A stretch of DNA of 64,000 nt from Triplophysa rosa (GCF_024868665.1 NC_079907.1:21051796-21115795); one strand, 5' to 3'; shown: positions 32,528-47,500, counted from the first letter of the stretch. Notes: generated from the letters alone by a model not told the origin. Program-made: numbers and translations.

Positions 32528-35500
32528 ATGGAAGCCCAACAACATAAGGATCTATGGAAGGTCTACAGAGAGGAAATACCCAGCACCACTCATTAGTAAG
32601 TGAGTTGTTAATAATTGTTAATAATAATAAATAACATGTTAATGATAGTTGTTAATAATAATAAACAGTTAAACATACGACAAAACATCATATAGCATAG
32701 ACAGCCATTTGTCCATTCCACAGACATGTATGCCTTTGGCAATATGTTAGCTATCAGCTGCATCAGTTTCTAAAACATGATGTGGTTTGGCTTTTGTGTT
32801 CATTTGTTACTCAGCTAATGCTCGCAGGTCTATAGGTCCCATGTCCTTATTTGTTTTTTAAAAATAAATACGGTCATAAAAATGAATGTAAAACAACTTT
32901 ACATTGTTTACTTGATCCCAATTTGTACAAGCAACATAGACGGCATATTTGGTTAATATTTGCCATTTACCTCTGTTAACACATTTATAAAAAAACACTA
33001 AAAAAGAAAAATCTATGATATAGATCATTTTTATCTTGAATAAATGTAAATGTGGAAAAAATAAAAACAATAAAAGATTAAGGCAAAGCAAGCAAAAAAG
33101 CTATACGTAATACTCTCAACAAGCCTGTGCTTGCAGGTGAGAATTTGATTGTGGATCTCACTGAATATAACATGTTTATAATATATAATATGTTTGGTAA
33201 AAACAGACACGTAATCAGGTGCCGCCATGTGTAAAAAGCTACATAAATCAGTAACTTTTCCAGCTCATTTAAGTTTGTTGTCAGTTTATATGGCAATAAG
33301 CTGCACACTGTGGTTCCATCATCAGCATTTTAATGATCTCAAGTATCATATTATTAATAAAATGTTTGACCTATTTGTGACAATAATCACAACTCTGCTG
33401 AATCACACATTGTGTATGAAACTCTGTTTAAGTTACATCATACTTTTCAATCATTACATTTCTAGTTTTGTGACCCGGAGTGTCCGTCTGTTGGAGTCAT
33501 TGCAGTCAAACCAACTGAAGTTACTGTTGGAATCCTTCTTCAAACAGTGTTCTGTGACTTCCAAACACAATAGGAGAGTCAGAGCATGTGATAATGAAAA
33601 CACTATGAATGTGGATGAACTCCTCTCTGCTCTGAAAGAATTGACAGGCAAAGTCTACCCCAGAAATGATGTGGAGAAGTTGTTCAGCGAGGCAAGTAGT
33701 CTTGCCTTAGAGGGTCTTTGTTAAACTTATTAGGCCTTATCATGGTCAACACCTAAATTTGACAAATTTAAGTTAAGCTTAAGTTTAAAACTAGTTTAAA
33801 AGCCTGGTGTGAACACCAACAGTTTTCTGCTGAGGACCAACATCCAAAAGAAACGTGTCATTTGGAGTCGACTAAAATCAATGACAGGATGTCACAGCAC
33901 ATATGTCTTATTTTGTACAGATGGACACCTCCTGTTCTGGTCGCGTAGGATGGGAAACTCTCTGCAACTACATGCTGCAGAATTACAAGCAGAGCGGAGA
34001 CTCACTCCAGGCTGGAATTAATGTGCCCATTTCCCAGCCATTGATACGCCACTGTACCTATAATAAGGTGACAGTAACCAACTTTTTTATCTTGTTTTAA
34101 CGTACAACTTTGTATTATTAAGATAGAGGTGTCACAATATAATGGTATTGACAATAACTGTGATATTAATAACCATGATGACTGATATTATGTTAATACT
34201 AATAATAATTTAGTGCCATAATTTGGTTCGTACTCCAACATGGAAAGAGAAGGAATTGCACCTATTTTGCCTTAGGAACCACAATGGTCACCAGCTCTCT
34301 CTCTTTCTACCACTTGTTTTATAAATGTGATTCACATGGTAAAAAAAATTAATATAACATTTATATAGTTCATGATATAGTTATCATGAATTCTTGATTG
34401 TGATGTTGTGAAAATCTGATTTTGTGACAAATTCACCTCACTTATCAATGATAAGCTATCACAAAGCAAAACTATTTATTGAAGATCAATACCTTATTGT
34501 ATTATAAGGTTAGTAAGGTTATGCTTTAAGGTAAAAGCTGAAACCGAACATTTTCAAAGTAACTACACTATTCAAGTTACATGTATATCCACCAAACTTC
34601 CTCTCTATTGCAGAATATCTGAATTTCATCCAAATTACAGAGATACTCTCTCTTACTATCTCTGAGTATGTAAACTACATAAGGTTTATACAAACTTCAA
34701 GGCTTTTGAACATTTTCAAACTTGCAGGCAAAGCCTTCTTAAATCAAAAGGCAAACTTGACAAAATTTTCAAACTCACTTTTAAAATTGCAATATACATG
34801 TATATACATCTCAGCTACATAAAAAAATCCATTTTCAAAAACATCTCCTAACGTAAACTTACAGTAATTATTTAAAAATTAAACTGCCGAGTATAATTTT
34901 TCAGGAAGTGATCTGACTTCAATCCATGCAAAGATACGGTAATTTTCAATTTTATGTTTCAAAAAGAATTGCAGATATAAATGCAAAAGTTACAGATTGC
35001 AGCTTTATGATTCTTTATATTCCTTTATTGGCTTAATGGCTTCTGTAAAATCTATGGGTGTGTCTCAATCAGCTCCCTTGTTCAGTAGTCAGGGCACTGA
35101 TCAGGGAGTCAACCATTTTAAGGGCTGTCTCATTCGCAAAATCATTCCAGTGCACTGAAACGTTCATTCCCTAAAAATTCCCACAATGCACCACAACAAC
35201 CAGGGAGCATTGATGCTCCCCTTACCGGAAATCATGCATTTAATAAAAATTAGGAGCAGTGATCTAACATATACTCTACCTCCTTACGCAAAAGTTGGTG
35301 TTTAACTGGATTTACCCTATATGGATTTTGTTTAATAGGGACAGCTTGACCTACGTCAATGTCAAAGGACAAATGAGAGTCCAAATCAGCCAGAATTTGG
35401 CAATCTACTCTGAGCAATTTTAGTGACAGCGACACAGTTTTCTGTCTCACTAGATAGAACATTAAATATAGCCAAGGCCTTAACCTCTGTAACAGCCGTC

Positions 35501-38500
35501 TAATAACGATCAAAGTAAGGCTTTAATAAATTCACATGGCACACACAGGTTTTCATTTTATGATCTGGAGTCTTAATAAAATAGTTACACTCACCAACTT
35601 GCCTATCAATGGTATATGGACCACTGTATTGAGCCTGCAAAGCAGAACCCGGTATTGGTAAGAGCACAAGCACTTGGTCTCCTGAACAGAACACACGATG
35701 CTTAGCCTTTCGATCATACCAAGTCTTCATCTTCCCCTGAGCTGCTTTCAGATTTTCTTTAGCCAGTTCACATGCCCTACTAAGCCTGAAACGAAAATTA
35801 GACACATAGTCAAAGAGGTTAATAGGAGTGGAATGCTCAACATCTAACCACTTCTCCTTTACCAATTTCAAGGGCCCCCTCACAGTATGGCCAAACAGAA
35901 GTTCAGCTGGACTGAAACCAAGGGACCACCTCTCTAACTGCAAAGAGGAGTAATGTAATGCCATCATCCCAGTCCCTCTCAAACTCTTTGCAGTAGGTCT
36001 TCAGCATTGTCTTGAGAGTTTGATGGAATCTCTCAAGGGCACCATGACTCTTTGGATGAGATTTGGATGAGATGTTGTGCTGAATAGATAACTGCTTTAA
36101 CAACTGGGAGAAAAGGCGTGACATAAAATTAGACCCTTGATCAGGTGAACAACTCTTGGTAGCCCAAACACTGTGAAAAACTTAATAAGGGCTTTAGAAA
36201 TGGCAGGGGCTGTGACCTTACGCAATGGAACGGCTTCAGGAAACCGTGTTGCTGCACACATGACTTTGAGAAGATATTGGTTACCTGACTTGGTACTTGG
36301 TACACAGTCAATCAAAACATGTTCAAATGGCTCTCCAATGGCAGGAATAGTATGTAATGGGGCTGCAGGAATAGATGGGTTAGGTTTACCTGTAATCTAA
36401 CAAACATGACATGATCTACAAAACAGGCCAAAAAAATGCCTTGACACACAATCCAAAGTTTTCCTGATACCCAAATGGCCAGACAGACAAAAATCCTGAG
36501 CAAGATACAATATGTCAGACCGATAAACTTCTGGAACCATCACCTGAAGCACGCTACTCCAGTCATCCTCACTTGACATTTTTGGATCTGTCCACTTTCT
36601 CTTCAAAACACCATCACTAACAAAATAACCAGAAGCTAGATTTGATAGTGCTTCATCTGACACTACATTTACATTTAAGCATTTGGCAGATGCTTTAATC
36701 CAAAGCGACTTGCATTGCATTATACTACACATTTGTTTCTAAGTATGTGCAATACTTGGGATCGTACCCATGACCTTGGCGTTGCTAACGCCATGCGCTA
36801 ACCACTGAGCTACAGGAAAGCCTTTTCTATATCTTCAAACATTGATGACAAAGTAGAGTCTTGTTTTTGCTCAAGTATTAACTGCTCACGAGATGGAAAC
36901 ATCTTTCCAAACCCTGTCAAGTTCATGTCACCTTGGGCCATAAAAGTATCATAAAGTAGAATAACAGATTGATTGTTGGAAGGCTTACATTCGAAATGCC
37001 TCTTGGTCGATATGGCACGAGTAGTTGCACAAAAAGGAAAAGTTTCTGGAAATGCCAATTCAAGCTCATCTGGACTATCTGACTTGTGGACAGTACATGT
37101 TACTTCAGGGACAGCTAGCACTTTACCACCAGCTAAATCATTCCCTAAAATAAAGGACACACCATCTATAGGATTCTGGGAACAAAGTGCAACAACAACA
37201 TCCCCAGAGACTAAATCTGATAACCAAAAATCCTCCACCAAAACCTTTGACAAGTACCTCTGGACTTTGAGCTGATGTATCATTAAAAGGAAAGACATCA
37301 CGAAGAACCACAGATTGAAAAGCTCCAGTATCTCTCCAGGTCTTGATAGCTTGTCTTTGTTCCAGGTCAGAAGACAGACACACAATACCATCCATCAAAA
37401 ATGATGATGAGCCAGCTAACTCACCTTTCTAGCATAGAATATTAGCATCAGAGGATAAAAGCTTTTAAAAGGTCCACAATAGCACACAGCTACAAAATTA
37501 ACAATAAGCATCAGAAAATGCTCTCTTAAACAAAGCTTTAAAACTTTTAAGCACAAAAGTAGAACTAGAAATCCCTGCAAACTACAAACACAGGAGGTTA
37601 CTCACCCCAGACAAGCAAACACTTTCTTATACAACTGATCAGTAATCACAAATATCTAAAGACAAATACTGGGCATTAGTCTACACTAAAGTCCACAAAG
37701 GAACTTGCACACAAAAGCTGCTAACACACTAAAGTCCTAAGTTAGGATCATGAACCAAATAAACTAAGTGCCTCAAAATGTTTAACTCACCTAACTTACA
37801 TATTCCCTTTTCAGTCCTTTACAAAAAAAAGTAAAGTGAGCTTGGTTACTGAGCCCAAACATAATACAAAACACATAAGACACCCAGATACCTGCCTATT
37901 ATTTTCTAACTCCTATCTATCTTCTGAGGTGTACCGGGCACGAGGCGACTTTTAAAGCAAAAACTCAGCAACTGTAGGCCATATAATCAATGGTCACACA
38001 GTTGTGAACTGCTTACCCCCGACAGAGAACAAGTCTCCACCCAGAATAACCTCTAAAATAAAAAAGGAAAAATAACAAAAGAGTGAACCGATGGAAGGAC
38101 TGAATCTTAAACCCAGCTGGAACTCTCACCCTAATCAAAAACAAACAAATGCTTTTTACAAAAAAAAATAACGAGCCCCCATTATGTTACCCTGGCTCTA
38201 GGGAAGCAACATAAAGGACACAAAGACCTAATTTAATAATCGACCATATTTGTGCACAGATATGTAACAGAATAATTAAAGTGTTTTTCATATGTACTTC
38301 AAACAGTATACTGAATATACACATTACATATATATATATATATATATGTCACGGAATCACCAGGCTCTCACACCACTCCCTCACTAAGCTCACCCCGACT
38401 GATCACCGCCACCTGCACCTCATCACAGCTCTCATCAGCACCACTATATAACACTCCCCATTTCCCTCAGTCAGCGTCTGGTCTCGAATGTGATACGGAC

Positions 38501-41500
38501 TCTCTATGTGTTACGGACTCTCTATGTGTTACGGACTCTCTATGTGTTACGGACTCTCTATGTGTTACCCACCTGAGTTACTTACTTGCTCTCCTACGTT
38601 GAAGTCTCCAAGTCTTTTCCGGTTGTCCTCTTGTTGTCTTCCAAGTCCAAGCTCCACATATCCACTCTGCACCTCACGGATCCCTAGCCCGTAATCCACG
38701 ATCTCCTGCAACACAAGGACGGTATTATTATTCAGTTCTACCAGTCAGCAGCCCTTATATACATACATACATGTTTGCTTGCCTATGTGTGTCAATAAAA
38801 CCTTGTTGAAGTTCTTACCCATCGTCTGCCTAGTGGTTCTGTTACAATTTACTGTATATATTATATAATATATATAAATATATTAAAAAAAATAAAGTCA
38901 GAGAGATGTCAGTTTTGCCTGTTGTTGATAATTACCAGCTGTGAAGTACTGTAGCCTATCACAACACGCTTAAGCAGTCACATCACAGAAAAATAAATGA
39001 ACAGTGTCCCAATGTGAAGTGAGTCAGGGTAATTACCAGTGTCAGAACCCTTGTACACGATATACTGATTGATGATCTTGTGAGATAGGGACCTGATTGA
39101 GACACAGCCTATGTCTTTTGACTAATGTAATTGTAAAATCACACACCACAACAGAGAGAGCCCATCATTCGTATTTTGGCAGTGGACCGGTCACCACCAA
39201 TGCGTTACATCAGCATCAGCAAGGGAGGAACACTTGCAGTGTGGAATAGTAGTCTTAACATCACAAAGCAACTGAGGGTAAAGTATCAACACTGAAATGA
39301 ATTTCTTTGCTTTATATTTTCAACAAACTTAACTATAGGATTATTTGATGGTTAACATTTCAGAAACCTCTCTTTAATTTGTGCAGATGTGTGCTGAACC
39401 CTCTGATAAAACAGAATTGGGAAGGTGTTGTATTACAGATGGCATTTACATGGCCAATGTCCACAAGATCGCTGTGGCAACAATGAGCAGGGGCATTCAC
39501 TTCTTTGACGTTGCCACCACAAACTGTTTCGAGCAGTTTCATTTATTTGGTATTCACCAGTAAACAACTACCAGATGTAAAAGTTTGCTATTGCACTTAC
39601 ATTATGGCCTTGTTGACTCCCTGTTTTTTAGGACTGAATCATTTCGCCACTGCTCTGAGTTATTGGTATGACAAAGAGGTTTGTCACTTTTTAAACACCA
39701 GTGTTGAACCAGAATTAATTTAAGGCTTGTTAAGTCTCTGTGTATGTCATTTTGTTGTGATTCTTGTCTATCTAGGATCCAGGAGAGAAGTGTGTGCTGA
39801 TGTGGGGAGATGAGAGTGGCTCTGTAAATTTGTTCTGGTTTCTTCAGCCTTCAAAGGGACTCTTTGAGACAAAATTCACCAAGCAAACAGCCTCCGTGCC
39901 TATTTTTATGCCAGTAAGTGTCTTCATTGGGTAAATTCAGCTTGTAGCTGTATACAGTAAGCTATATAAAGATTCAGCATTGTACTGCATCATATGTGCA
40001 AAGTGTGCTTCAAAAAGTTACCTATAGCACAATTACAATTTATTGTATTGTAATAAAATTGCAATTAGTAAGATACAATACATTTATTGGAGGATCTATT
40101 GAAAGAAATGCAACACGCTCTAAAAAATGTTGGGTTGTTTGAACCCATCATTGGGTCAGAAATGGACAACCCCAACTGTTGGGTTAAATTAACTATGGTT
40201 AATTATGGTTATTTTTGACCCAAATCAGCATCTTGGGTTGAAACAACCCAACAAAGGTTAATTTATAACCCAACGGTTGGGTTTGTCCATTTTTGAACGC
40301 TGGGTTCAAATAACCCAAGGGTCAAAATCACTATAAAGTGCCTTTGAGACTTCAAAATTTCCTAAATTAAATTCTGGGATTTTCCATTTAACTTCATATT
40401 TGTTATATTAAGGAGTCCTTACGCTGTTAGAAATATATGTTCCCTTTCTGTCGGTCTCTCGACGTTGTGTCGAACCGACAGAATGGGGTTTGATCTTGAG
40501 AACCTATCATCTCCGATTGTACTTTTTAAAGGCCAATGAAGTTGGCTAATGGCGTTGCATGCCAGTCTCCGCCCCGTACTATAAAAAGGAAGATGGCGTG
40601 CCCATTCATTCACCTTTTTGTTCTTCGGAACCTGCTGAGCTTATGCTGACAGCATCTACTCGGATTGAAGAGAAACTACTGGATTCTACGACGCAGAGCA
40701 GCGGATTCGTCCTGGTGTGTGAAATTTCCCCTTGGCGTTTTGGTAGCGAGCCGACGGTGTCTACGAGAGCAAATTTCCTTGAAAGAGCAAATTTCTCACA
40801 GCGTGCACTTGCCGACAGGCATGTCTCGTCGCTGTAACCTCGGATGTGGCCGGCTCGGATGTGGCTGGATTCTTGGTACCTGGATACCTCCCTGTACCTT
40901 TTATCCCAGAGGTGCAAGAAGAGCTCACGAAGACCTGGCACACCCCCTTTTTGGCGCGTACATGTCAGACGAGCTTGGTCGCCCTGACTTCCCTCGACGG
41001 CAGGGAAGCTAAGGGCTATGTCGATGTACCCCAGGTTGAGCGTGCCGTCACAGTACACCTGGGCTTGATCGGCCGCCACCTGGAGGGACCGACCAAGGCT
41101 CCCTTCCAAAGCATGTAAGTTTTCGTCATCTCTGGTGTCGAAAGCTTACACTGCCGCGGGTCAAGCTGCCTCCGAGCTTCATGCCATGGCCATCCTGCAC
41201 GTCCACCAGACTAAGGCATTGAACAGACTGGACGAGGGAAAGCACGACTCAGCAGTTATGCAGGAACTGCGCACAGCCACTGACCTCGCTCTACAGGAAA
41301 CCAAGGTGACGGTGCAAGTGCTGGGTCGAACAATGTCCAATCTGGTGGTCCAGGAGAGACACCTTTGGATAAAACTTGCGCAGATGAGAGACGCCGAGAA
41401 AGTCCGCTTTCTCGATGCGCCCATCGCGCAGGGTGGGCTGTTTGGTGACACGGTCGAGGACATTTCCCAACAGTTTTCGACGGTGAAGAAGCAGACGGAG

Positions 41501-44500
41501 GCCATCAAGCACATCCTACCCTGCCGCGACCTGGTCCCCAGCAGGGCGTAGAGGTCCCGGACGCTGTCTGCTTCCCAGCAGTCCTGCTCCTCCGTTCCTC
41601 CTGCCCCGGCTCCAGCGCCCCCTTCCCAGGCGGCCTCCCGCGGACGGAGAACTTCACGGAGGATAACATCTACTCCCCGTCAGCAGCCGAACAAGAAGAA
41701 GCGGCCCTGACGGGGACAGCCCTGGCTGGACCAGGACATCGGGCGCAGCTCCAGCCACACCACCGCTGTCGAGCCACACTGGGACAATCCTGCCTCGTCC
41801 CACCATCTTCATTCTCACAAAAAGAGCTTCCTTCCTCCCTGGGCGTTTTCAGCATGCAGCAGCCTCTACCCGACATTGCGTCATGCCGATGCCTCAGCCT
41901 TCAGCACTCTCTACTCGACGGTGCGTCATGCAGTGAAGACTTAAGCCATGCTGCCAGCCACAGAACCTCCCCCAACGGGGACGATGTTGCAGATCTTCCC
42001 ACTAGTTCCTCTGTCACGGTATCTGGAGGCCTGGTTACAGCTCCCCAACCCGTCGCAGTGGCTAGTGAGGACGATCCGTCTCGGCTACACGCTCCAGTTC
42101 GTCAGGCACCCGCCCAAGTTTCGGGGCATTCTATTCACCTCAGTGAGAGGCCAGAATGCTCCCATACTTCGGGCTGAGGTCGAGCCCGTCCCTCTGGCCG
42201 AGATGTCTTCGGGGCTTCGGGGTGACTACTTCATCGTCAACAAGAAAAGTGGGGGGCTGCGCCCCATCCAGGATCTGCGCACTCTGAACAAGACCCTTCA
42301 CAGGCTCCCGTTCAGAATGTTGACGCAGAAGCACATCCTGACGTCCATCCGATATCAGGATTGGTTTGTGGCAATCGACCTGAAGGACACGTACTTTCAT
42401 GTCTCGAACTGCATTGAAGAGGTTCTTTCCTCTCATCCAGGCCAAGCACGTGCTGCTCCGCATGGACAGCATGGCTGCCATAGCGTATGTCAACCACCAG
42501 GGGTGCATTCGCTCATGGCAGATGTCGCAACTCGCCCGACGCCTCCTCCTCTGGAGTCAGCAGCTGGTGGAATCCCTGCGCGCCACTCATATCCCGGGCG
42601 ACCTCATCCAGACAGCCGACACGCTGACTTGGTTCTCAGAGCTGACGCTTCTGACGACAACTCCCCCCTGGCCGATTCACCTGATGAAGGACCTTATTTC
42701 TCAGGGGAAGGGCGCGGTCTGGCACCCGAGATCAGACCTCTGGAACCTCCACGTCTGGCTTCTGGAAGGGATGAGGAGATCCTGAGTGACCTGCCTCCCG
42801 CAGTCGTGAGTACGATCACTCAGGCAAGAGCCTCAGCCACTAGGCAACTGTACGCCTACAAGTGGCGCCTCTTCTCGTCTTGGTGTTCTTCCAGCAGGGA
42901 AGACCCACAGAGCTGTGCGATCAGTGTCGAGCTGTCCTTCCTTCAAGAAAGGTAAGTCTCTCGGTCAGCACGACCTTGTCATCAGATTCCTGAGGGGAGC
43001 GAGGAGGATGAATCCTCCCCAACCACGCTCCGTACCCTCTTGGGACCTTGATGTGGTCCTTGTGGGCCTCGGCCACAACGCTTCGCCGTGTGGCAAGAAT
43101 GCCTCTCAGGTTCCTCAGCCCAAAAGGTGAATGAATGGGCACGCCATCTTCCTTTTTATACCCGTATGTACGGGGTGGAGACTGGCATGCCACGCCATTC
43201 ACCAACTTCATTGGCCTTTAAAAAGTACAATCAGAGATGATAGGTTCTCAAGATCAAACCCCATTCTGTCGGTTCGACACAACGTCTCTTTATCTCCATC
43301 AGGGAACTGAGGTTACATACGTAACCAAGACGTTGGTCAAGCTCCCACATTTTTATTATTTAACTGCAAGCAGACACTGTACGCACAAACCACAAAAGAT
43401 GTCCACTCTGTCATGGACAAATTCTAAGTATAGAATAAATCAAAACTTCTGCTGATACCAATATTGCCAAACATTTTTTAAATCATCCTCTCATTGACAT
43501 TGACATTTATGCATTTGGCAGACGCTTTTATCCAAAGCGACTTACCTTGCATTATACTATACAGCGCCATGCTCAAACCACCGAGCTACAGGAAAGCTGA
43601 TGTATAGCATCTACAGTTATATTATGTGTTATAACGGTTGTATTATATGATATTTGTTGGTGACAGGGTGGACAATGACAGGGTGGACATTTTTTGTCTA
43701 AAGATAGCATTTAATGAACACATGGTGTACCTGCAGTTAGCAACGTGATTCACATTTGAAGCTGACTGTGACTGTTTAAAATATATATTTTGTATTTCTA
43801 AAAAGTTTTTATATTAATTAATATGTCACTATGACAGGGTGGACATGTTAAGCTTGACAACATCCAACTACAAACACAATATGATGAAAATTGGGAAATA
43901 TAAGTGTAGATATTTACTGGGTGTGCACCAGATGTATTAACCTCCACTGGGGAAAGCCAAAATGGGGGAAGGGATGTCACTGAGTAAATCAGTCGGTTTC
44001 GTAAGGGGAATTCACCCAATAATGACAGGGTTGACAGCATTTTCAGGGACATGTTTTATCAAATAACTTGTTGAGGACAATAAGAATATTCAACACATAT
44101 TTTCAATAATTTATTCCCTTATTACACTCAATGAAGTTAGCTGAGCAGTGTGTGGGACATGCCAAAATCACATACATTGAATCAAAGAAGATGGTATAAA
44201 GTGAGAAAAAAAACATTTCAAGATTCTTCTTATTGCAGTTGTATGTGAGTAAATATTTGGCCATTTATAATAAAACCTCAAAATGTCATTATTTTGCAAT
44301 ATTTTCATGATGGCACCAAAGGTACATTAAAGTGATATTGACCCCCAACATTTTTTAGCGTGTATATACATGACTATGTGACAGTATTGCATTATTTGTT
44401 TAGTAAAACAGAAATAATAAACTTTATAGAAACCAATCGAGTGAAGACACCCAAGGGCTAAATGGGCTGTGACAAAGTGTTTAAAAACAGTGAACTGTGA

Positions 44501-47500
44501 AGGAAAATGATGTTAATTATGTTACATTTGCAGACAGTTGAAATTGAGGCAGCAAATAAAGATTTGAATCAGAGTTTTATCTTGCAAAGTATTGTGACAG
44601 TTTGGCCTAAAAATAACCCTGTGACATTTACTTGCTGTGAACATGGCCAAACTAGAGAAATCAATAATGCATCATCAATAATGTTTGTACCCTTACAGGA
44701 CATAAGTGCCCATAGTGAACTGATCACCTTTCAAAACATCCCACACATCCACAATGAACCGATCAACAGAATCATGTATGAGCACCATGGTGAGCTCATT
44801 ATTACATCATCTGAAAGCACAGGCAACTCTGTGGTAATCATTGATGTCCATCAGAAGAGACAGAAATACACTTGGAGAATTAAAAAGGTATGCTTTGTAA
44901 CTGAAAAAAATGGCATTGTGAACGAAAAATGAAAAAGAAAAACATTTATTGAAGTTGCAATACAGATGCATAAATGGACAGACAGATATATATATATGCA
45001 TATATTTATTTCGAAGCTCATTATAATTTAGTTTGTTTAACAACTGTTTTCAACCTAAATTAAACTCATGCTTTAAAAGGGTCATTGGATGTGGTTGTAT
45101 TTTGTTATTGTGGCTTTATAGACAGTGTTCAGACTCCAATAAAATGGCTTCATTTCGTTGTTTTCACTAACATTTTCCATTCTGTATATTCAGAAAAAAG
45201 TAACAAGCCACCCCCGCAACTCTTACAAATTTAATTGAGAAGAAAACTGCTGTCTGAACTTTGTATAAAACAAGAACTACTGTATGATTTAGCCATTAGT
45301 CAGACTGAATTACTGCATGTTTACCCATAAATAATGACACAGAACATTTGAAATCCATTCACTATGACTTGTTTTCCTGCAGGGAGTCAAATGTTTTGAC
45401 TTCAGCTCTTCTCACAGCCTCCTGGTAACTGCTGGAGTGGATCCTGCTGTGAGAATGTGGAACCGCTATGTGACCTCTCAACCCATTGCGGTTCTGCGCA
45501 GTCACAAGACCAATGTGGTGGATGTGGTTATTCACCAAGCAATGAGCAAGATCTTCAGCTACGCTAAGGATTCTGTCAGTATTATAACCACTAAATGTCA
45601 GCTTGGAAAGCTCAGTTTAGTTGTAAGCTCTTTAGTTTATTTGAGTTTATTTCACTTTTCAGGTGCTGAACATATGGGATATACCTTCTCAACAATGCGT
45701 TAAGACAATTGAGCTGAAATTCCCTCATTTCCAAGCAGGCGGTGTTCTTGAACATGGCACCTTTCCTCTTCTTCTCAGTCTGACGGCAGATCCTGCGCTC
45801 CTGGTGACCTGCAGGGAGTATTTGGCTATGCTGAGACTCCACAAAACAGAGTCCAAAGGAAAACTCTACACATGTGCCCTTTACAGTCCTCATCTTAAAC
45901 AGGTTGGCTTTTCGGATTGTTGGTTTGAGGATTGAACATTACAGGTTATCATCTTTAATATATAGTGTTTGAAGAGCAGCGTCTGTGTGTTGTGTACGTT
46001 TGGATATGGCTTATTGCAGGTAATAACAGCCTGTGCTGACTCTTCATTGGCTGTGTGGGATGTGAAGACAGGCCTGAAGAAGATGGAAATAAGGAATGCT
46101 CATGGTATGGAGAAGATTTCTTGTATTACACTGGACCGAAGCCAACGCAGGCTGATCTCTGCAGCCACCAATGGAACTATCAAGGCAAGTTATTGAGTTC
46201 CTCTATGTTAAAGGGGTTGTGCAACGGTGTGTCATGCATTCTGACTTCTTTACAATATTAAACGTGCTGTCTTCTCATGCTTAACATGGTCAACTTGTCA
46301 AAAAACGAGTTGGCCGTATTACGTAGTATTTCTGTGCTCGATACACTCCCCCAGCGATCGTACAGGTTTCGGAAAGTTTTTTTCAAACATATAAAACTGT
46401 TTCGTAACTATTTTATTGGACAATTCTCCCGGAAAAGCACGCGGCACGCCCACGCGACAGCAAGGAGAGCAGGAGAAGGAGCATGCGCAGATGTCACTTT
46501 CACTTGTGTGCAGGAGAGAGAGAGAGAGAGAGCATACGTTCGCGAAGTTCAGGTGTTTGTTTGTTCACTGCATTTGGGTGATGAATGTTCTATAAATGGT
46601 GGATATAACGCTGGATTTGGAGATGGTTTGAAACTGATACATGGAGCCGTCCCAACGCTAAAAGATGCCGGACATGAACAGCATGCGATGAGTGAAACTG
46701 ATGTCTGTGTTTTGTTGGCAATGGGTGCGCACATGCTTTAGTTCAGCCTACCCCTCCCCCCGCACACGCCGTATGCTTTCGGAAAAAATCGTACAGCTGT
46801 ATCTATCTTTTATAAATGTGATCAAACTAAATACTCTTCGAAGATAAGAAGTATGCAATACTACTCTATAGGTACTCAAGATTAATATGAGATTAGCAGA
46901 AACCGCGTGTGTTAGGGCCGCTTTAATTTAAAAATTTAAGATTGGCTATTAATCCAACTAGCCTGTAGGTACAGAGGACCAGCCCCCATATTTATTGGTG
47001 TTTGAAGCCATATTGCATACAGATCTCTTATCTCATGTTGCACTCAGAACACCTGTATGGTACAGTATACAAGTCAAATGTGGTCAGATGGCCACTTCTT
47101 GTCTAAGAGGGTTGTGCTTGGCCAGCAAAAAAACTGCAGTGTGGCGCAGACAGACTTTATGATAGTCTACTTCAGTGACACCTAGTCCAGAATGAATTTA
47201 GAACCGGGACAAGAACATTCCTGTATACTTGCTGTCAGGAAAGTGTCATATATTGGACATGCAGTTTGAAATAGTTAGAAAACAATGGACTGGATTGTAG
47301 ACTGTAAGAACTGATCAACCATCATTTAAATGTATACATTAGACCGATAACTCCAATCCAAAGCATCTTACAGTTCATTCAAGTTAAATATTTGATCAGT
47401 ATGATGTTTGTTCCTTGGGACCATTATCACAACAGCAGCTCCAGCTTATCAAGGATAATAAACTATGTTGATGTATTGACAGCAGTGAATGCTCTGCAGA

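Larger units (their letters stand above)
35230..38346 (-). pseudogene. Decayed Ty3/gypsy-class retroelement with Gmr1-like pol order (IN before RT)
   Basis: On the minus strand, from right to left: a primer-binding site and LTR edge near 38185; a gag-like interval without an intact frame; a protease-region frame (37391-36810, with F-I-L-G-N-D-L-A-G-G); integrase in several shifted frames (HHCC zinc region ending C-R-S-C-H-V-C near 36400, core 36315-35903, C-terminal domain to 35500 with HVNLLKPY). Only after that comes the start of reverse transcriptase (35513-35250, IDVGQAVPIKQNPYRVNP), truncated near 35230. Conventional Ty3/gypsy elements place RT before IN; Gmr1-like elements have IN first. 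Multiple frameshifts and missing RT/RNase H make it inactive. It sits antisense in intron 3 of the WD40 gene. Confidence 0.85.

Noticed and set aside
38347..38846. Solo LTR as the 5' LTR of the Gmr1-like element
   Set aside because: Its terminal sequence (TGTCACGG...TGTTACA) is in plus orientation and does not abut the minus-strand primer-binding site at 38171-38181, which instead follows another LTR edge at 38185.
46277..46741. A 154-codon open frame in WD40 intron 11
   Set aside because: Lies wholly in an intron, no family resemblance, includes a GA microsatellite.
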